DNA of 64,000 nt from JAGRKR01 sp041397725 (GTDB lineage Bacteria > Pseudomonadota > Alphaproteobacteria > Rhizobiales > Hyphomicrobiaceae): contig JAWKVZ010000002.1 of NCBI GenBank assembly GCA_041397725.1, forward strand, positions 372,001 through 436,000. Direction: 5' to 3'. Under the pieces are notes generated by a model. That model saw only the letters and a program-made list of their open reading frames with translations. It made no database searches and was not told where the DNA came from. The translations under genes and the position numbers were made by a program. This document shows positions 1-10,400 of this stretch, one piece after another; within the stretch, counting starts at the first letter, position 1; the number at the start of each line of letters is the position of its first letter.

Positions 1-1
1 C

Positions 2-547
2 GGCTATACGGGCGAGGATGGCTTCGAGATTTCAGTTGCCGCCGACAAGTCTGCCGACCTTGCCCGCGTCCTGCTCGCCGACGAGCGGGTGGCGCCGATC
101 GGCCTTGGCGCGCGCGACTCGCTCAGGCTCGAGGCCGGCCTCTGCCTCTACGGCCACGACATCGACACCACGACCTCGCCCATCGAGGCGGCGCTGACGT
201 GGTCCATTCAGAAGCGCCGCCGCGTCGAAGGCGGTTTTCCCGGTGCGACCCGCATCCAGCGCGAGCTCGCGGACGGTCCGAGCCGGCAGCGTGTCGGCAT
301 CGTCCCCGAGGGGCGTGCGCCGGCGCGCGAGGGCACCGAGATCCGCGCAGGCGACGGGACGCCGATCGGCGTCGTCACCTCGGGCGGCTTCGGTCCGACC
401 GTCAACGGTCCCATTGCCATGGGCTATGTGGCGCGCGGGCACGAGACGCCCGGCACGCCTGTGCAACTCGTGGTGCGCGGCAAGGCCCTGCCGGGTCGTG
501 TCGCGGTGCTGCCCTTCGCTCCCCATCGCTATCGCCGCAAGTCCTGA
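2..547 (+). CDS. gcvT: Aminomethyltransferase (glycine cleavage T protein), 3' part
   Basis: Partial gene; the 5' end lies before the window. T protein takes the aminomethyl group from lipoylated GcvH, releases ammonia and makes 5,10-methylene-tetrahydrofolate. The first visible residues, GYTGEDGFE, are the family's conserved central motif. The rest reads through the GcvT C-terminal barrel (for example SGGFGPTVNGPIAMGYV, the conserved 'G..SP....I.MGYV' region). It lies 24 bases before gcvH and begins a gcvT-gcvH-gcvPA-gcvPB operon. Identification rests on motif and operon context. Confidence 0.93.
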   Translation, partial: GYTGEDGFEISVAADKSADLARVLLADERVAPIGLGARDSLRLEAGLCLYGHDIDTTTSPIEAALTWSIQKRRRVEGGFPGATRIQRELADGPSRQRVGIVPEGRAPAREGTEIRAGDGTPIGVVTSGGFGPTVNGPIAMGYVARGHETPGTPVQLVVRGKALPGRVAVLPFAPHRYRRKS

Positions 548-571
548 AGACACACGCCCGGGAGGCTCATG

Positions 572-949
572 ATGACAGACGTCAGATACTCGAAGGATCA
601 CGAGTGGATCCGCATCGATGGTGACATCGGCACCGTCGGCATCACCAATCATGCCCAGGAGCAACTCGGCGACGTGGTGTTCGTGGAGGTGCCGGAGGTC
701 GGCAAGACCTTCGCCAAGGGCGACGAGGCGGCCGTGGTCGAATCCGTCAAGGCGGCCTCGGAGGTCTATGCGCCAGTTTCCGGAGAGGTCGTGGAGTCGA
801 ACGCCGCGCTGGCCGAGACGCCGGCGCTCGTCAACGAGGATGCCGAGAGCGGTGCCTGGTTCTTCAAGCTGCGCCTGAAGGACAAGGCGGAGCTCGACGG
901 TCTGCTCGACAAGGCCGGCTATGACAAGTTGGTCGCGGAGAGCCACTGA
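572..949 (+). CDS. gcvH: Glycine cleavage system H protein
   Basis: Lipoyl-carrier protein of about 125 residues, the usual family length. It shuttles the aminomethyl intermediate between P, T and L proteins. The lipoylation site is the Lys in VESVKAASEVY, near residue 60. Two adjacent ATGs occur at 569 and 572. The GGAGG at 561-565 is better spaced from 572 (6 bases) than from 569 (3 bases), so 572 is chosen. The stop TGA shares its last base with the ATG of gcvPA, which suggests translational coupling. Confidence 0.95.
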   Translation: MTDVRYSKDHEWIRIDGDIGTVGITNHAQEQLGDVVFVEVPEVGKTFAKGDEAAVVESVKAASEVYAPVSGEVVESNAALAETPALVNEDAESGAWFFKLRLKDKAELDGLLDKAGYDKLVAESH

Positions 950-2300
950 TGCGATACCTCCCGCTCGAGCCAGCCGACCGCACGGCCATGCTGGCGGCCA
1001 TCGGCGTCGCCGGAGTCGACGAGCTGTTTGCTGCTGTCCCCAAGGACAAGCTGCTGGCGGAGCTGGCCGAGCTGCCTCGCGCCAAGGGGGAGCTCGAAGT
1101 CGAACGCGAGCTCGGGCGGCTGGCCGCGCGCAACACGCCGGCTGGCGCGGTGCCGTTCTTCATCGGCGCGGGCGCCTATCGCCATCACGTGCCGGCGACG
1201 GTCGATCACCTGATCCAGCGCTCCGAGTTTCTGACAAGCTACACGCCGTACCAGCCGGAGATCACGCAGGGCACGCTGCAATACCTGTTCGAGTTCCAGA
1301 CCCAGGTGGCGCTCCTGACCGGCATGGATGTGGCGAACGCCTCCATGTACGACGGCTCGACGTCGGCGGCCGAGGCGGTGCTGATGGCCCATCGGGTGAC
1401 GCGGCGCAAGAAGGCGATCGTTTCCGGCGGCCTGCATCCCCAGTATCTCGACGTCATCCAGACGCTGGCGCATCACGGCGGCTCGACGGTCGACGCCCTG
1501 CCGGTCGATCCGATGGGCGCCGAGGATATCGCCGCGCGCATCGACCGCGAGACCTCGTGTGTGGTCGTGCAGTATCCGAGCGTGTTCGGGCAGATCCGCG
1601 ACCTCACCCCGATCGCCGATGCGGCTCACGCGGCTGGCGCCCTTCTGGTCGTCGTCGTCACAGAGGTCGTGGCGCTCGGCGCGCTCCGGTCGCCCGGCGC
1701 CATGGGGGCGGATATCGTCGCTGCGGAGGGGCAATCGATCGGCAACGGCCTCAATTTCGGGGGCCCTACGTCGGCCTCTTCGCGACGCGGGACAAGCTCG
1801 TGCGGCAGATGCCGGGTCGTCTTGCCGGCGAGACGGTGGATGCGGAAGGGCGGCGCGGCTACGTGCTGACGCTCTCGACGCGCGAGCAGCACATCCGCCG
1901 CGAGAAGGCGACGAGCAACATCTGCACGAACTCGGGCCTCTGCGCGCTGGCCTTCACCATCCACATGACGCTGCTCGGCGAGCAGGGGCTGCGTCGCCTG
2001 GCGGCCCTCAATCATGCCGCCGCGGTGGATCTCGCTGATCGTCTGGCGCGCATCGACGGCGTGGAGGTGTTGAACCCGGCCTTCTTCAACGAATTCACGA
2101 TCCGTCTGCCGGATGATGCCGCTGCGGTCGTCGACAAGCTTGTCGAGAAGGGGGTTCTCGCCGGTGTGCCGCTGTCCCGCCTGCTTGGACGCGACCGCAC
2201 GCGCGACGGCCTCGAGCGGCTGCTGATCGTCGCCGCCACGGAGATCAACACGGACGACGACCGCGCACTCTACGCGCAGGCGCTGGCGGAGGTGCTGTGA
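949..2300 (+). CDS. gcvPA: Glycine dehydrogenase (decarboxylating) subunit 1, interrupted by an apparent frameshift
   Basis: N-terminal half of a split P protein, which decarboxylates glycine with PLP. It starts MRYLPLEPADR and has the family signature YTPYQPEITQGTLQ. The first frame reads to GNGLNFGGP near 1765. The expected continuation, YVGLFATRDKLVRQ, is in the next frame and runs to the stop at 2298-2300. Restoring one C in the GGGGGCCC run at 1759-1766 joins the two halves into a protein of about 450 residues, the normal length. A sequencing deletion is more likely than a real mutation, because both halves are otherwise intact and the downstream partner is complete. Confidence 0.88.
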
Positions 2301-3862
2301 TGGCCATGAATACCCAGGGACGTCCGACCTCGGCCGGTGACGCCGCCAGCTCGTCGGCCGCCACGTTCACAGGCAACCGCGGCCTCGACCACGAGGAGCC
2401 GCTGATCTTCGAAATCGGCCGGCCTGCCAACTCCGGTGTCGACCTGCCGCAGCCGGCGAAGGTTGGCGCGAAGCTCGGTGGCCTCGAGCGTAAAGAGCCG
2501 ATCGGCCTGCCGGGCCTCACGGAGCCGGAGGCGATGCGCCATTACGTGCGGCTCTCACGCAAGAACTACGCCATCGACTCCGGGCTCTATCCGCTGGGCT
2601 CGTGCACGATGAAGCACAACCCGCGCCTCAACGAGCGCCTGGCGCGCCTGCCCGGCTTCGCCGACATCCATCCGCTGCAGCCGCAGCAGACGGTGCAGGG
2701 CGCGCTGGCGCTGATGGAGGTGCTCTCGGGCTACCTGCTCGAGCTGACCGGCATGGCGGCGGTGGCGCTCTCGCCCAAGGCCGGCGCCCATGGCGAGCTC
2801 GCGGGCATGCTCGCGATCAAGGCAGCGCACGATGCGGCCGGCAGCAAGCGCTCGGTCGTGCTGGTGCCGGAGTCGGCGCACGGCACCAATCCGGCGACGG
2901 CCGCCTTCATGGGCTACAGCGTCAAGGCGATCCCGGCCCGCAGCGACGGCACTGTCGCCGCGGCCGAGGTGGCGTCGGCGCTTGGACCCGACGTGGCGGC
3001 GATCATGCTGACCAATCCGAACACGTGCGGCCTGTTCGAGCCGGAGGTGGCGGAGATCGCCGACGTGGTGCATCGCGCCGGCGCCTATTTCTACTGCGAC
3101 GGAGCCAACTTCAACGCCATTGTCGGCAAGGTTCGGCCCGGTGCGCTCGGCATCGACGCCATGCACATCAACCTGCACAAGACCTTCTCGACGCCGCATG
3201 GCGGCGGCGGGCCGGGGTCCGGTCCGGTGGTGCTGTCCGAGGCGCTGGCGCGATTTGCCCCGGTGCCGTTCGTCCAGCGCACGCCGGAGGGTGGCTACCG
3301 GCTGATCGAGACGGTCGACGCCGCGGAACGGCGCGAGGCGGCCCCACTCGGGCGGCTGACGGCGTTCCATGGCCAGATGGGCATGTTCGTGCGGGCGCTT
3401 GCCTACATGCTGAGCCACGGCGCCGACGGCATGCGGCAGGCGTCGGAGGACGCGGTGCTCAACGCCAACTACGTGCGGGCGCGGCTGCGCGATCTGTTCA
3501 GCCAGCCGTTCGGCGACCAGGCTTGCATGCACGAGGTGCTGTTCGACGACCGCTTCCTCAAGGACACCGGCGTCACCACGCTCGACTTCGCCAAGGCGAT
3601 GATCGACGAGGGCTACCATCCCATGACCATGTACTTCCCGCTCGTGGTACACGGGGCGATGCTCATCGAGCCGACGGAGAGCGAATCCAAGCAGTCGCTG
3701 GATCTGTTCATCGCCACGCTCAGGGATCTCGCAGAGGCGGCGCAGCGCGGCGACCTGGCCCGCTTCAAGGAAGCGCCGCGTCTCGCCCCGCGCCGTCGTC
3801 TCGACGAGACGCGGGCCGCGCGCGAGCCGAAGCTGCGCTGGCGGCGCGAGACCAACCGCTGA
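2300..3862 (+). CDS. gcvPB: Glycine dehydrogenase (decarboxylating) subunit 2
   Basis: C-terminal, PLP-binding half of the split P protein, about 520 residues. The PLP lysine lies in HINLHKTFSTPHGGGGPGSG. Other family motifs are YPLGSCTMKHNPR and ESAHGTNPATAA. The ATG at 2300 overlaps the gcvPA stop; a GTG at 2297 is an alternative. With GcvPA it forms the heterodimeric P protein. A bidirectional-looking hairpin follows and separates it from the convergent ATP synthase genes. Confidence 0.95.
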   Translation: MAMNTQGRPTSAGDAASSSAATFTGNRGLDHEEPLIFEIGRPANSGVDLPQPAKVGAKLGGLERKEPIGLPGLTEPEAMRHYVRLSRKNYAIDSGLYPLGSCTMKHNPRLNERLARLPGFADIHPLQPQQTVQGALALMEVLSGYLLELTGMAAVALSPKAGAHGELAGMLAIKAAHDAAGSKRSVVLVPESAHGTNPATAAFMGYSVKAIPARSDGTVAAAEVASALGPDVAAIMLTNPNTCGLFEPEVAEIADVVHRAGAYFYCDGANFNAIVGKVRPGALGIDAMHINLHKTFSTPHGGGGPGSGPVVLSEALARFAPVPFVQRTPEGGYRLIETVDAAERREAAPLGRLTAFHGQMGMFVRALAYMLSHGADGMRQASEDAVLNANYVRARLRDLFSQPFGDQACMHEVLFDDRFLKDTGVTTLDFAKAMIDEGYHPMTMYFPLVVHGAMLIEPTESESKQSLDLFIATLRDLAEAAQRGDLARFKEAPRLAPRRRLDETRAAREPKLRWRRETNR

Positions 3863-3923
3863 TCGCTGGTGAGCCGGTGAGGGCGAGCGGAAGGGGCGCA
3901 GACCTATCCGCAGCAGGCCAAAC

Positions 3924-3958
3924 GAAAAGGGCGGGTCACGATGTGCCCGCCCCTTTTC
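3924..3958. terminator. Bidirectional hairpin terminator between gcvPB and atpF
   Basis: Inverted repeat with arms GAAAAGGGCGGG and CCCGCCCCTTTTC around a short loop. It is A-rich on one flank and T-rich on the other, so it could stop both the gcv operon (+) and the F0 operon (-). One arm has a single extra G. Confidence 0.75.
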
Positions 3959-3984
3959 CTGCGTCGCGCCAATGGGCGTCGAGG

Positions 3985-4470
3985 CTAATTCAGCTTGCCC
4001 TTGAGCTCGCGGATGCTCTTCTCGATGACGGACGTGGAGGCGTCGGTGCCCATGCGTTCGCGCACCAGTCGCTCGGCGGCGGCCATGGAAGCATCGACGG
4101 CGGCCGAGCGGACCTCGGCCATGGCCTGCGCCTCGGCGCGCTTGATCTTGTCCTCGGCGATGCGCGTGCGCCGCGCCAGGGTTTCGGCGAGACTGGCCTT
4201 GGTCTCGGCGGTCAGGGCTTCGGCCTCGCGCTTGGCCTGCGCGATGATGGCCTCGGCCTCCTTCTCGGCTTCCTGCTGCTTGCGCTGATATTCGGAGAGC
4301 AGCGCCTGTGCCTCCTCGCGCAGGCGGCGCGCCTCGTCGAGCTCGCTTCGGATCGCCTCCGCGCGGTCGTCGAGGAGCTTGGTGATCATGCCGGGCACCT
4401 TGAAGTAGATCAGGATGCCGATGAAGCAGAGGAAGGCGACGCCCACCCAGAATGTCGGATTGCTCAGCAT
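3985..4470 (-). CDS. atpF: F0F1 ATP synthase subunit b
   Basis: Peripheral-stalk subunit of 161 residues, normal size. A single N-terminal membrane segment (about residues 8-24, FWVGVAFLCFIGILIYF) is followed by a long charged helix rich in Glu, Ala and Arg that dimerises with b'. It is the last gene of the F0 operon, after b'. Separate F0 and F1 operons with b and b' both present are typical of Alphaproteobacteria. Confidence 0.94.
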   Translation of the reverse strand: MLSNPTFWVGVAFLCFIGILIYFKVPGMITKLLDDRAEAIRSELDEARRLREEAQALLSEYQRKQQEAEKEAEAIIAQAKREAEALTAETKASLAETLARRTRIAEDKIKRAEAQAMAEVRSAAVDASMAAAERLVRERMGTDASTSVIEKSIRELKGKLN

Positions 4471-4537
4471 GTCGTCACCTCAGTGCCCATCTCCGGCGGG
4501 CATGCCCGGCCTCGGTGAGGCCGTTACCAGTTTTGTC

Positions 4538-5099
4538 TCACGACTTGGCAGGCGCGGCCGCCGCCAGCGCCTTGACGACCTCGTCGCGGCTGACGTCGGC
4601 ACCGATCAACGCCTTGACGACGGCGCCGGCGGTATCGGCGGCCACCTCGTTGATCTGGGCGAGCGCCTTGGTCTTGGTGGCGGCGATGCTTGTCGGCGTC
4701 GGCAAGTTGTGCGGCGAGCTGCTGCTCGACGCGTTGCCGCTCACGCTCACCATCCGCAGCCAGGCGCTCCCGCTCGCCGGAGGCGATGCCGTGCGCCTTG
4801 GCGCGAGCCTGAGCCAGGGCCTGCTCGTAGGCGGCCAGGGCCTGCTCGGTCTCGCCCTTCAGACGCTCGGCGGCGTCCAGATCCCGTTGAATGCGTTCCC
4901 TGCGCTCCTCGATCACCTGGCCGATCCTCGGCAAGGCGATGCGTGACATCAGCAGGTACAGCAATCCGAATGAGATCGCGAGCCAGATGAGCTGGGGCAC
5001 GAAGGTCGAGGTATCGAGCGGCGGGAAATTCCCCCGGACGGCGGAGGATGCCCTACGCCCGTGCCCGTCTTTGTCGGTGCGGCCATCGTCGTTCTCCAA
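4538..5099 (-). CDS. atpX: F0F1 ATP synthase subunit b', interrupted by an apparent frameshift
   Basis: Second peripheral-stalk subunit. The first frame has the b' signature FVPQLIWLAISFGLLYLLM, with a membrane segment near residues 33-52, then the coiled coil to QLADADK. The expected continuation, SIAATKTKALAQINEVAAD, lies in another frame and ends in APAKS at 4538. The break is near 4685-4692 and equals one extra or two missing bases. Joined, the protein is about 186 residues, which fits the family. The subunit is needed for ATP synthase, so a sequence error is more likely than a real null allele. The symbol atpX follows the usage for b' in some phototrophic Alphaproteobacteria. Confidence 0.85.
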
Positions 5100-5162
5100 C
5101 GCTGGTCAGCGCCCGAGTCGGCGTGTCATGGCGCCGACGCAGGGCTGGCGAGCGTAGGCTTG

Positions 5163-5390
5163 CTACTTCACGAACAGCAGGATGAGGGCGACGGCGAAGG
5201 AGAAGATGCCGAGGGCCTCGGTCAGCGCCATGCCGATGATCAGGTTCGTGAACTGGCCCTGGGCGGCCGACGGATTGCGGAGCGCGCCGGACAGGTAGTT
5301 GCCGAAGAGGTGGCCAAGGCCGATGCCTGCGCCTGCCATTCCGAGGCAAGCGATGCCGGCGCCGATCAGCTTTGCTGCGTTGGGGTCCAT
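5163..5390 (-). CDS. atpE: F0F1 ATP synthase subunit c
   Basis: Ring-forming proteolipid of 75 residues with two membrane helices, AAKLIGAGIACLGMAGAGIGLG and LIIGMALTEALGIFSFAVAL. The Glu in ALTEALG is the conserved proton-binding carboxylate, which suggests H+ coupling. The start at 5390 (MDPNAAKLIG) is chosen over an upstream in-frame ATG because AAGGAG lies just ahead of it and the length matches the family. Confidence 0.96.
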   Translation of the reverse strand: MDPNAAKLIGAGIACLGMAGAGIGLGHLFGNYLSGALRNPSAAQGQFTNLIIGMALTEALGIFSFAVALILLFVK

Positions 5391-5452
5391 GTCTGGGCTC
5401 CTTGGAGGTGGGTTGGTCCAATACCGATTGTGAAAGGCTCGTGCGTCTAACC

Positions 5453-6250
5453 TCAATGATGCCCGGGATGCAAGGCATCGTTGAGATAGATGCACGTCAG
5501 AACGGTGAACACGAAGGCCTGCAGGAAGGCGACGAAGACCTCAAGCACGGTCAGCGCCACCGTCATCGTGAAGGGGACGAACGCCAGGGGCAGGCCGGCG
5601 GCACCGAGGGCGCCGAGGCTTACCACGAAGCCGGCGAAGACCTTCATCGTGATGTGGCCGGCCAGCATGTTGGCGAACAGTCGGATTGAGAGGCTGAGCG
5701 GGCGCGACAGGAACGACACGAACTCGATCAGCATCAGCAGCGGCATGATCACCCACGGCACGCCACTCGGCACGAAGAGCTTCAGGAAGCCGAAGCCGTT
5801 CTTGTAGATGCCGTAGCCCACCACGATGGTCATGACCAGCATGGCGAGCGCGAAGGTGATGATGATGTGGCTCGTGACCGTGAAGAAGCCGGGGATCATG
5901 CCCAGCATGTTCGCGAAGAAGATGAACATGAAGAGCGAGAACACGAACGGGAAGAAGCGCATGCCTTCTTGCCCGAGATTCGTGCGCACGAGGCCGGCGA
6001 TGTACTCGTAGGAGAGTTCCGCCATCGACTGGAGGCGTGTCGGCACCAGCGAGCGCCCGCGCATCGACAGGATCAGGAAGGCGGAAATGAGCGCCACGGC
6101 CAGCAGCATGAAGGCCGAGGAGTTCGTGAATGAAGCCTTTAGTCCGAAAACCTCGAGAGGAATGATCTCGTGGATCTCGAACTGATGCATGGGGTCGTTG
6201 CCCCCGCCATCACCGTGTGCGGCCGCCACTTCCAGCCCCCGAGTGCTCAT
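5453..6250 (-). CDS. atpB: F0F1 ATP synthase subunit a
   Basis: Proton-channel subunit of about 265 residues with several membrane helices. The essential arginine lies in LSIRLFANMLAGH, next to the c ring. The N-terminus carries the typical alphaproteobacterial MHQFEIHEIIP segment. Start 6250 (MSTRGLEV) overlaps the atpI stop in an ATGA arrangement. A start at 6190 (MHQFEI) is possible, but coupling to atpI favours 6250. Confidence 0.95.
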   Translation of the reverse strand: MSTRGLEVAAAHGDGGGNDPMHQFEIHEIIPLEVFGLKASFTNSSAFMLLAVALISAFLILSMRGRSLVPTRLQSMAELSYEYIAGLVRTNLGQEGMRFFPFVFSLFMFIFFANMLGMIPGFFTVTSHIIITFALAMLVMTIVVGYGIYKNGFGFLKLFVPSGVPWVIMPLLMLIEFVSFLSRPLSLSIRLFANMLAGHITMKVFAGFVVSLGALGAAGLPLAFVPFTMTVALTVLEVFVAFLQAFVFTVLTCIYLNDALHPGHH

Positions 6251-6654
6251 TTGTCCTCGTCGTCGTCCTTCACGGAGGGAGCCTTGCGCTGCAAGGGCTC
6301 CGACTCGGCCTGAAGCCGTCGTGCCGTCCGGATCACATTGAGCAATCCGGCCGCTACGCCGACCAGTAGAAACACAATGATCAGCCAGTTCGTGCCCAGC
6401 AGCTGATCCAATCCCCATCCGATGAAGAGGCCAACGGCCACTCCGGCGAACAGGTCGGTCGCAATCCGCAAACCCTGACTGAGCGCGCGGCTGCGCCCGG
6501 ATTGCTCCTGGGCAGCCTCGCGGTCCGGCTCGTGCCTCGACTTCACCGCGTCGAGACGCTTGCCGATCTCAGCGGCGCGCCGCTTGAACGCCTCCCGGTC
6601 CTCAGGGCTGATTTCAGATTTGCCCGGGGACGCCTTGTTGCCATCGTCTGACAT
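6247..6654 (-). CDS. atpI: AtpI / AtpZ-like ATP synthase assembly protein
   Basis: Small membrane protein of 135 residues, first gene of the F0 operon. The charged N-terminal region (about residues 1-65) is rich in Lys, Arg and Glu. Two membrane segments follow, FAGVAVGLFIGWGLDQLL and NWLIIVFLLVGVAAGLLNV. Members are thought to help c-ring assembly or Mg2+ supply. The assignment comes from position and the two-helix pattern. A good promoter lies about 60-90 bases upstream. Confidence 0.88.
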   Translation of the reverse strand: MSDDGNKASPGKSEISPEDREAFKRRAAEIGKRLDAVKSRHEPDREAAQEQSGRSRALSQGLRIATDLFAGVAVGLFIGWGLDQLLGTNWLIIVFLLVGVAAGLLNVIRTARRLQAESEPLQRKAPSVKDDDEDK

Positions 6655-6712
6655 GGGAGGCCCGTTCCGACGCGCGTCGGCTGGCTGGATGGACGACCGT
6701 CAATCGCGGCGA

Positions 6713-6741
6713 ACCTTAGTGACGCCCCTGGAGGGTGTCAA
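6713..6741 (-). promoter_or_regulatory. Predicted housekeeping promoter of the F0 ATP synthase operon
   Basis: On the minus strand, TTGACA (6736-6741), a 17-base spacer and TAAGGT (6713-6718) form a near-consensus sigma-70 promoter. It lies 59 bases upstream of the atpI start. The stretch from 6742 to 6998 between this promoter and the trxA terminator has no gene I can support. Confidence 0.7.
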
Positions 6742-6998
6742 GGCGGTTGAGTGTGTCTTAATGCACTGATATTGCGTGAAAAATTCTGGCGATCGGCGGT
6801 TCTGCGACAAATCGACTTAAGTTGCACACCGTTTTCGCGGGGATCGCTGTCTTTTCGGCGGGGTTCGGTCCCTGGTTTTGCCTGTTTTCGAGCAGGCGGA
6901 CGGTCGCGCACCCGGCGCGAAGGCGACGCCGAGCAATGGCCGGGTCTCAGCGAGATGGAGGACGTTGCGATCGCGACTGCCGAGCGCGCCAAAGAAAC

Positions 6999-7024
6999 GA
7001 GCCCCGGAGAGATCTCCAGGGCTC
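6999..7024 (-). terminator. Rho-independent terminator downstream of trxA
   Basis: Hairpin with GAGCCC/GGGCTC outer arms and GGAGA/TCTCC inner arms. On the minus strand it is followed by GTTTCTTT. It lies 62 bases past the trxA stop and would end the divL-to-trxA transcription unit. Confidence 0.7.
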
Positions 7025-7086
7025 GCATCGGTCTCGGGACTGTGGATCGATCGCGCCCGTGCCGACGGGGCGCGTCGCGCTCGCCC

Positions 7087-7422
7087 TCAGGCGACGTCGC
7101 CCGCCGACTTCAGCCAATCCTCGATCTTCTTCTTGGTCACGAGCGCGCCGACATGCTGCGCGGCAACCTTGCCGTCCTTGAACAGGATCAGCGTCGGCAT
7201 GGCCTGAATGCGATACTTGCTGGTGATGGCCGGGTTCTGATCGACGTCGATCTTGGCCACCTTGACCTTGCCGGCCATCGCCGTGGCAACCTCTTCGAGC
7301 GCCGGGGCCATAGCCTTGCAGGGGCCGCACCACTCCGCGTGGAAGTCGACGAGCACCGGCTCGGAAGACTTGAGGACTTCCTTTTCGAAATTCGAGTCGG
7401 AAACGTGGGAAGCCGCGCCCAT
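7087..7422 (-). CDS. trxA: Thioredoxin
   Basis: Protein-disulfide reductase of 111 residues with the classical WCGPC active site (near residues 33-37) and the cis-Pro region AMPTLILFKDG. It starts at 7422 (MGAASHVSD), where AGGAG lies at the right distance; the longer upstream reading is not conserved sequence. It follows addA by 49 bases, the usual rhizobial neighbour order. Confidence 0.95.
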   Translation of the reverse strand: MGAASHVSDSNFEKEVLKSSEPVLVDFHAEWCGPCKAMAPALEEVATAMAGKVKVAKIDVDQNPAITSKYRIQAMPTLILFKDGKVAAQHVGALVTKKKIEDWLKSAGDVA

Positions 7423-7471
7423 GCATGTTCTCCTGAGATTGGTCCCGGTCCGGGACGAGCATCGCAAGTAA

Positions 7472-10400
7472 CTAGGAAGTACGGACCCGAGCGTCAAGGC
7501 CGGAGCTGGCTCTCTCCCAAAGCCGTGATGTGGCGCCATCGAGCAGCGCCTCGGGAAGCTCCATCATGCGTGCGCCATCCGTCCATAATATGGCGGCTCT
7601 GACCCTTGAAACCTCGAAGATTTTTGCAACGGCGAGGCGGTAGGCCGCCATTTGCAGCAGATAAGCTTCGGGCGTTGCCTCGGGGCGGAGCGGCGGCGGC
7701 CGGTTGGTCTTGTAGTCGACGATCAGCGCGCAACCGTCGACGAGCGCCAACCGGTCGAGCTGTCCGAAGATCCTGAGCGCGCCCCCTTTTCCCGACGGCG
7801 GCTGGATCTCCGCCACGATCGCCACCTCGGCCCGGCTGTCGGGGCCGAACAGCGCGGCGAGCGCGGGATCGCTCAGGACCGCCAGCACCTCGTCGACGAT
7901 GCTTTTCCGCGCGCGCGGCCTCAGCGCCCTGCCGCGACGATCCACGAAGGCCGTGGCGGCATGGCGCCAGTCCGCCTGCGGCAACGCGGGCAGGTGTTGC
8001 AGGAGAGCGTGCGAGAGGGTGCCGCGCAGGAAGCGGTTCTCGCGCGCGAGCTCGTGGGGCGAGACGATGGGCGGCACGTCCTGCGGGGGCGGTGTCGGCA
8101 TCGGCGGCGGCTCGCCGTCGACCTCGGGATCTTCGTCGAGTGGTGCAAGGCGCGACGGCGCGACCGGAATGGTCGTCGTCTCCTCGCGTGGTACGCGCCG
8201 GTCGGCCCATTCGGGGAGGGCTGCCGGGGGCGCCGCGTCGGCAGCCGGCGGCGGCTTGCCATCGGGCGATCCGCTCTGCGGCGCCTCGAAGCGGCGCACC
8301 GGGCCACTTCCTGCATCGGTGACCTCGACGAGGGCACCGCCAAGCCCCGCCTCGACGAGCTCGTACCAGCAGCCTTTGGCGGGCCCCTCTTCCCTTCGAA
8401 ACCCGCAACGTAGAGCCGGTCCCGCGCGCGCGTCATGGCGACGTAGAGCAGGCGGTTCGCTTCCTGGCGCTCGCGCTCTTCTACTCGGCGCTTGGCTGTC
8501 TCGAGGGCCGCGGCAGCGCGCGTACCGGTCACCGGCCAGAGCATGGGGGGCTGCGCCTCGGCGAGCCAGGCGCCGCCGACCAGCGGCACAAGCTGGCCGC
8601 TGCGCGCCATGGCGGGCGCGCCGCATGTGTCCGGCAGGAACACGATCGGCGCTTCCAGGCCCTTGGCCGCGTGCACCGTCATGACGCGCACCTCGTCGCG
8701 CCCCTGCTCCATGTCGCGCTTGATCTCGGCCTGGCTCGCCGCGAGCCAGTGCAGGAAGCCGGCGAGGGAGGGGGATGGCTCTCGTCATAGGCCATGGCGA
8801 GGCTCAGGAACTCGTCGATGGCGTCGGCGGCTTCGTGTCCGAGCCGGGCAAGGAGGCGCTGGCGGCCCTTGTCGGTGTCGAGCAGGGCGGCGAAGAACTC
8901 GAAGGGCGGGGTAAAGTCGGCGCGCGCGCGCCAGCGCTTGAGCTCGCCTGCGGCAACGGCGAGACGGGCATCGCTTTCCGCGCGGTCCAGCAGTGCGCTC
9001 CACAGCGAGCCCTTGCGACCGACCCCGATGCGCATGAGATCGTCGTCGTCGAGCCCGAAGAGTGGGCTCTTCAGGACGCTGGCGAGCGCCAGGTCGTCCT
9101 CGGGCATGGTCAGGAATTCGCCGAGGGCCATCAGGTCCATGATGGCGATCTGCTCGGTCAGCACGATCCGGTCGGAGCCGGCGACGGGAATGTCCCGCGC
9201 TTTCAGCGCCCGCACCATCGGCTCGGCGAACGGCTGGCGTTTGCGCACGAGGATGAGGATGTCGCCCGGCCGGATCGGCCGCGCCTGGGAGGCGAGCATC
9301 TCGCTGCGGGAAAGCCAGCCGGCGATATGATCGGCGATGCGCTCGGCGAGCCGGACGGCGGGCGATTTGGCGGCCGTATCGGAGAACGGCGCGAAGGCGG
9401 CGCCCGGATTGCTCTCCACCGGCTTTTCCGTGGGCCAGAGCTCGACCACTCCGGCTTGGCCGATGCGATTGGCGGCGTGGCGCACCTTGTCCCTGCCGCT
9501 GTCGAGACCAGGCGTGCGAGCGGGATCCGAGAAGACGCGGTCGACGGCTTCCAGAACGGGCGCCGTCGAGCGGAAGGAGAGCGTCAGCGGCACCTGGCGC
9601 CAGCCCGCGCCGGCACCTTGCGTCATTTGCTCGAATGCCTTCGCCATCTCGGCGAACATCTCCGGCACGGCGCCCTGGAAGCCATAGATCGACTGCTTCT
9701 CGTCGCCCACCGCGAAAATGGTGCGCGGCGTGTCGCGCGCGCCGCTGCCGGAGAAGAACTCGTTCGCCAGCGCCTCGACGATGCGCCATTGCAGGCGGCT
9801 CGTGTCCTGGGCCTCGTCGACGAGGATGTGATCGAGGCCACCGTCGAGCTTGAAGAGCACCCATTCCGTCGAGTCCCGTGCCGAGAGCAGGGACCAGGTC
9901 GACAGGAGCAGATCGTCGAAGTCGAGCGCGGCGCGGCGGGCCTTGGCATCGGTGTAGCGCTGCATGGTGGCGTCGGCGAGCCGCAGCAGGGCGAGCGTGG
10001 CGGTGACGAGCCGGACGCCAGCTCGCTCGATCTGGAGCTCCGCCAGTCTGTCCCGCGCCGTGCAGAGGGCCGTGGTCAGGCCCGGCTCCGCCACGCGGAT
10101 GGCCTTCGTGATGAACCGGCTGTCGGAACGTGGCGCGCCCGCGCTCGTGAGCAGTGCCGTGCGCAGGTGTTGCAGGCGGAGCGGGATATCGCCGGCCTGC
10201 CGGGCAGCGGCGAGCGCGCTGGCAAGATCCTTGTCCTGCGTGCCGCTGTCGCCCAGCACGCGCGCGGCGTGGGCCAGTGTGGCATCGGTGAGCAGCGCCG
10301 CTGCTTCCCTGTCGAGATCGCCTTCGTCGATGCCCGCTCGGATGCCCATCGCCGCGCGGTAGGCATCGGCGGCGGCGGCGAGAGGATCGCCCTCCTCCGT

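Noticed and set aside
2602..4518. A 638-codon plus-strand frame through gcvPB and into atpF
   Set aside because: It is an out-of-frame reading over gcvPB and antisense to atpF, with no domain and low-complexity composition.
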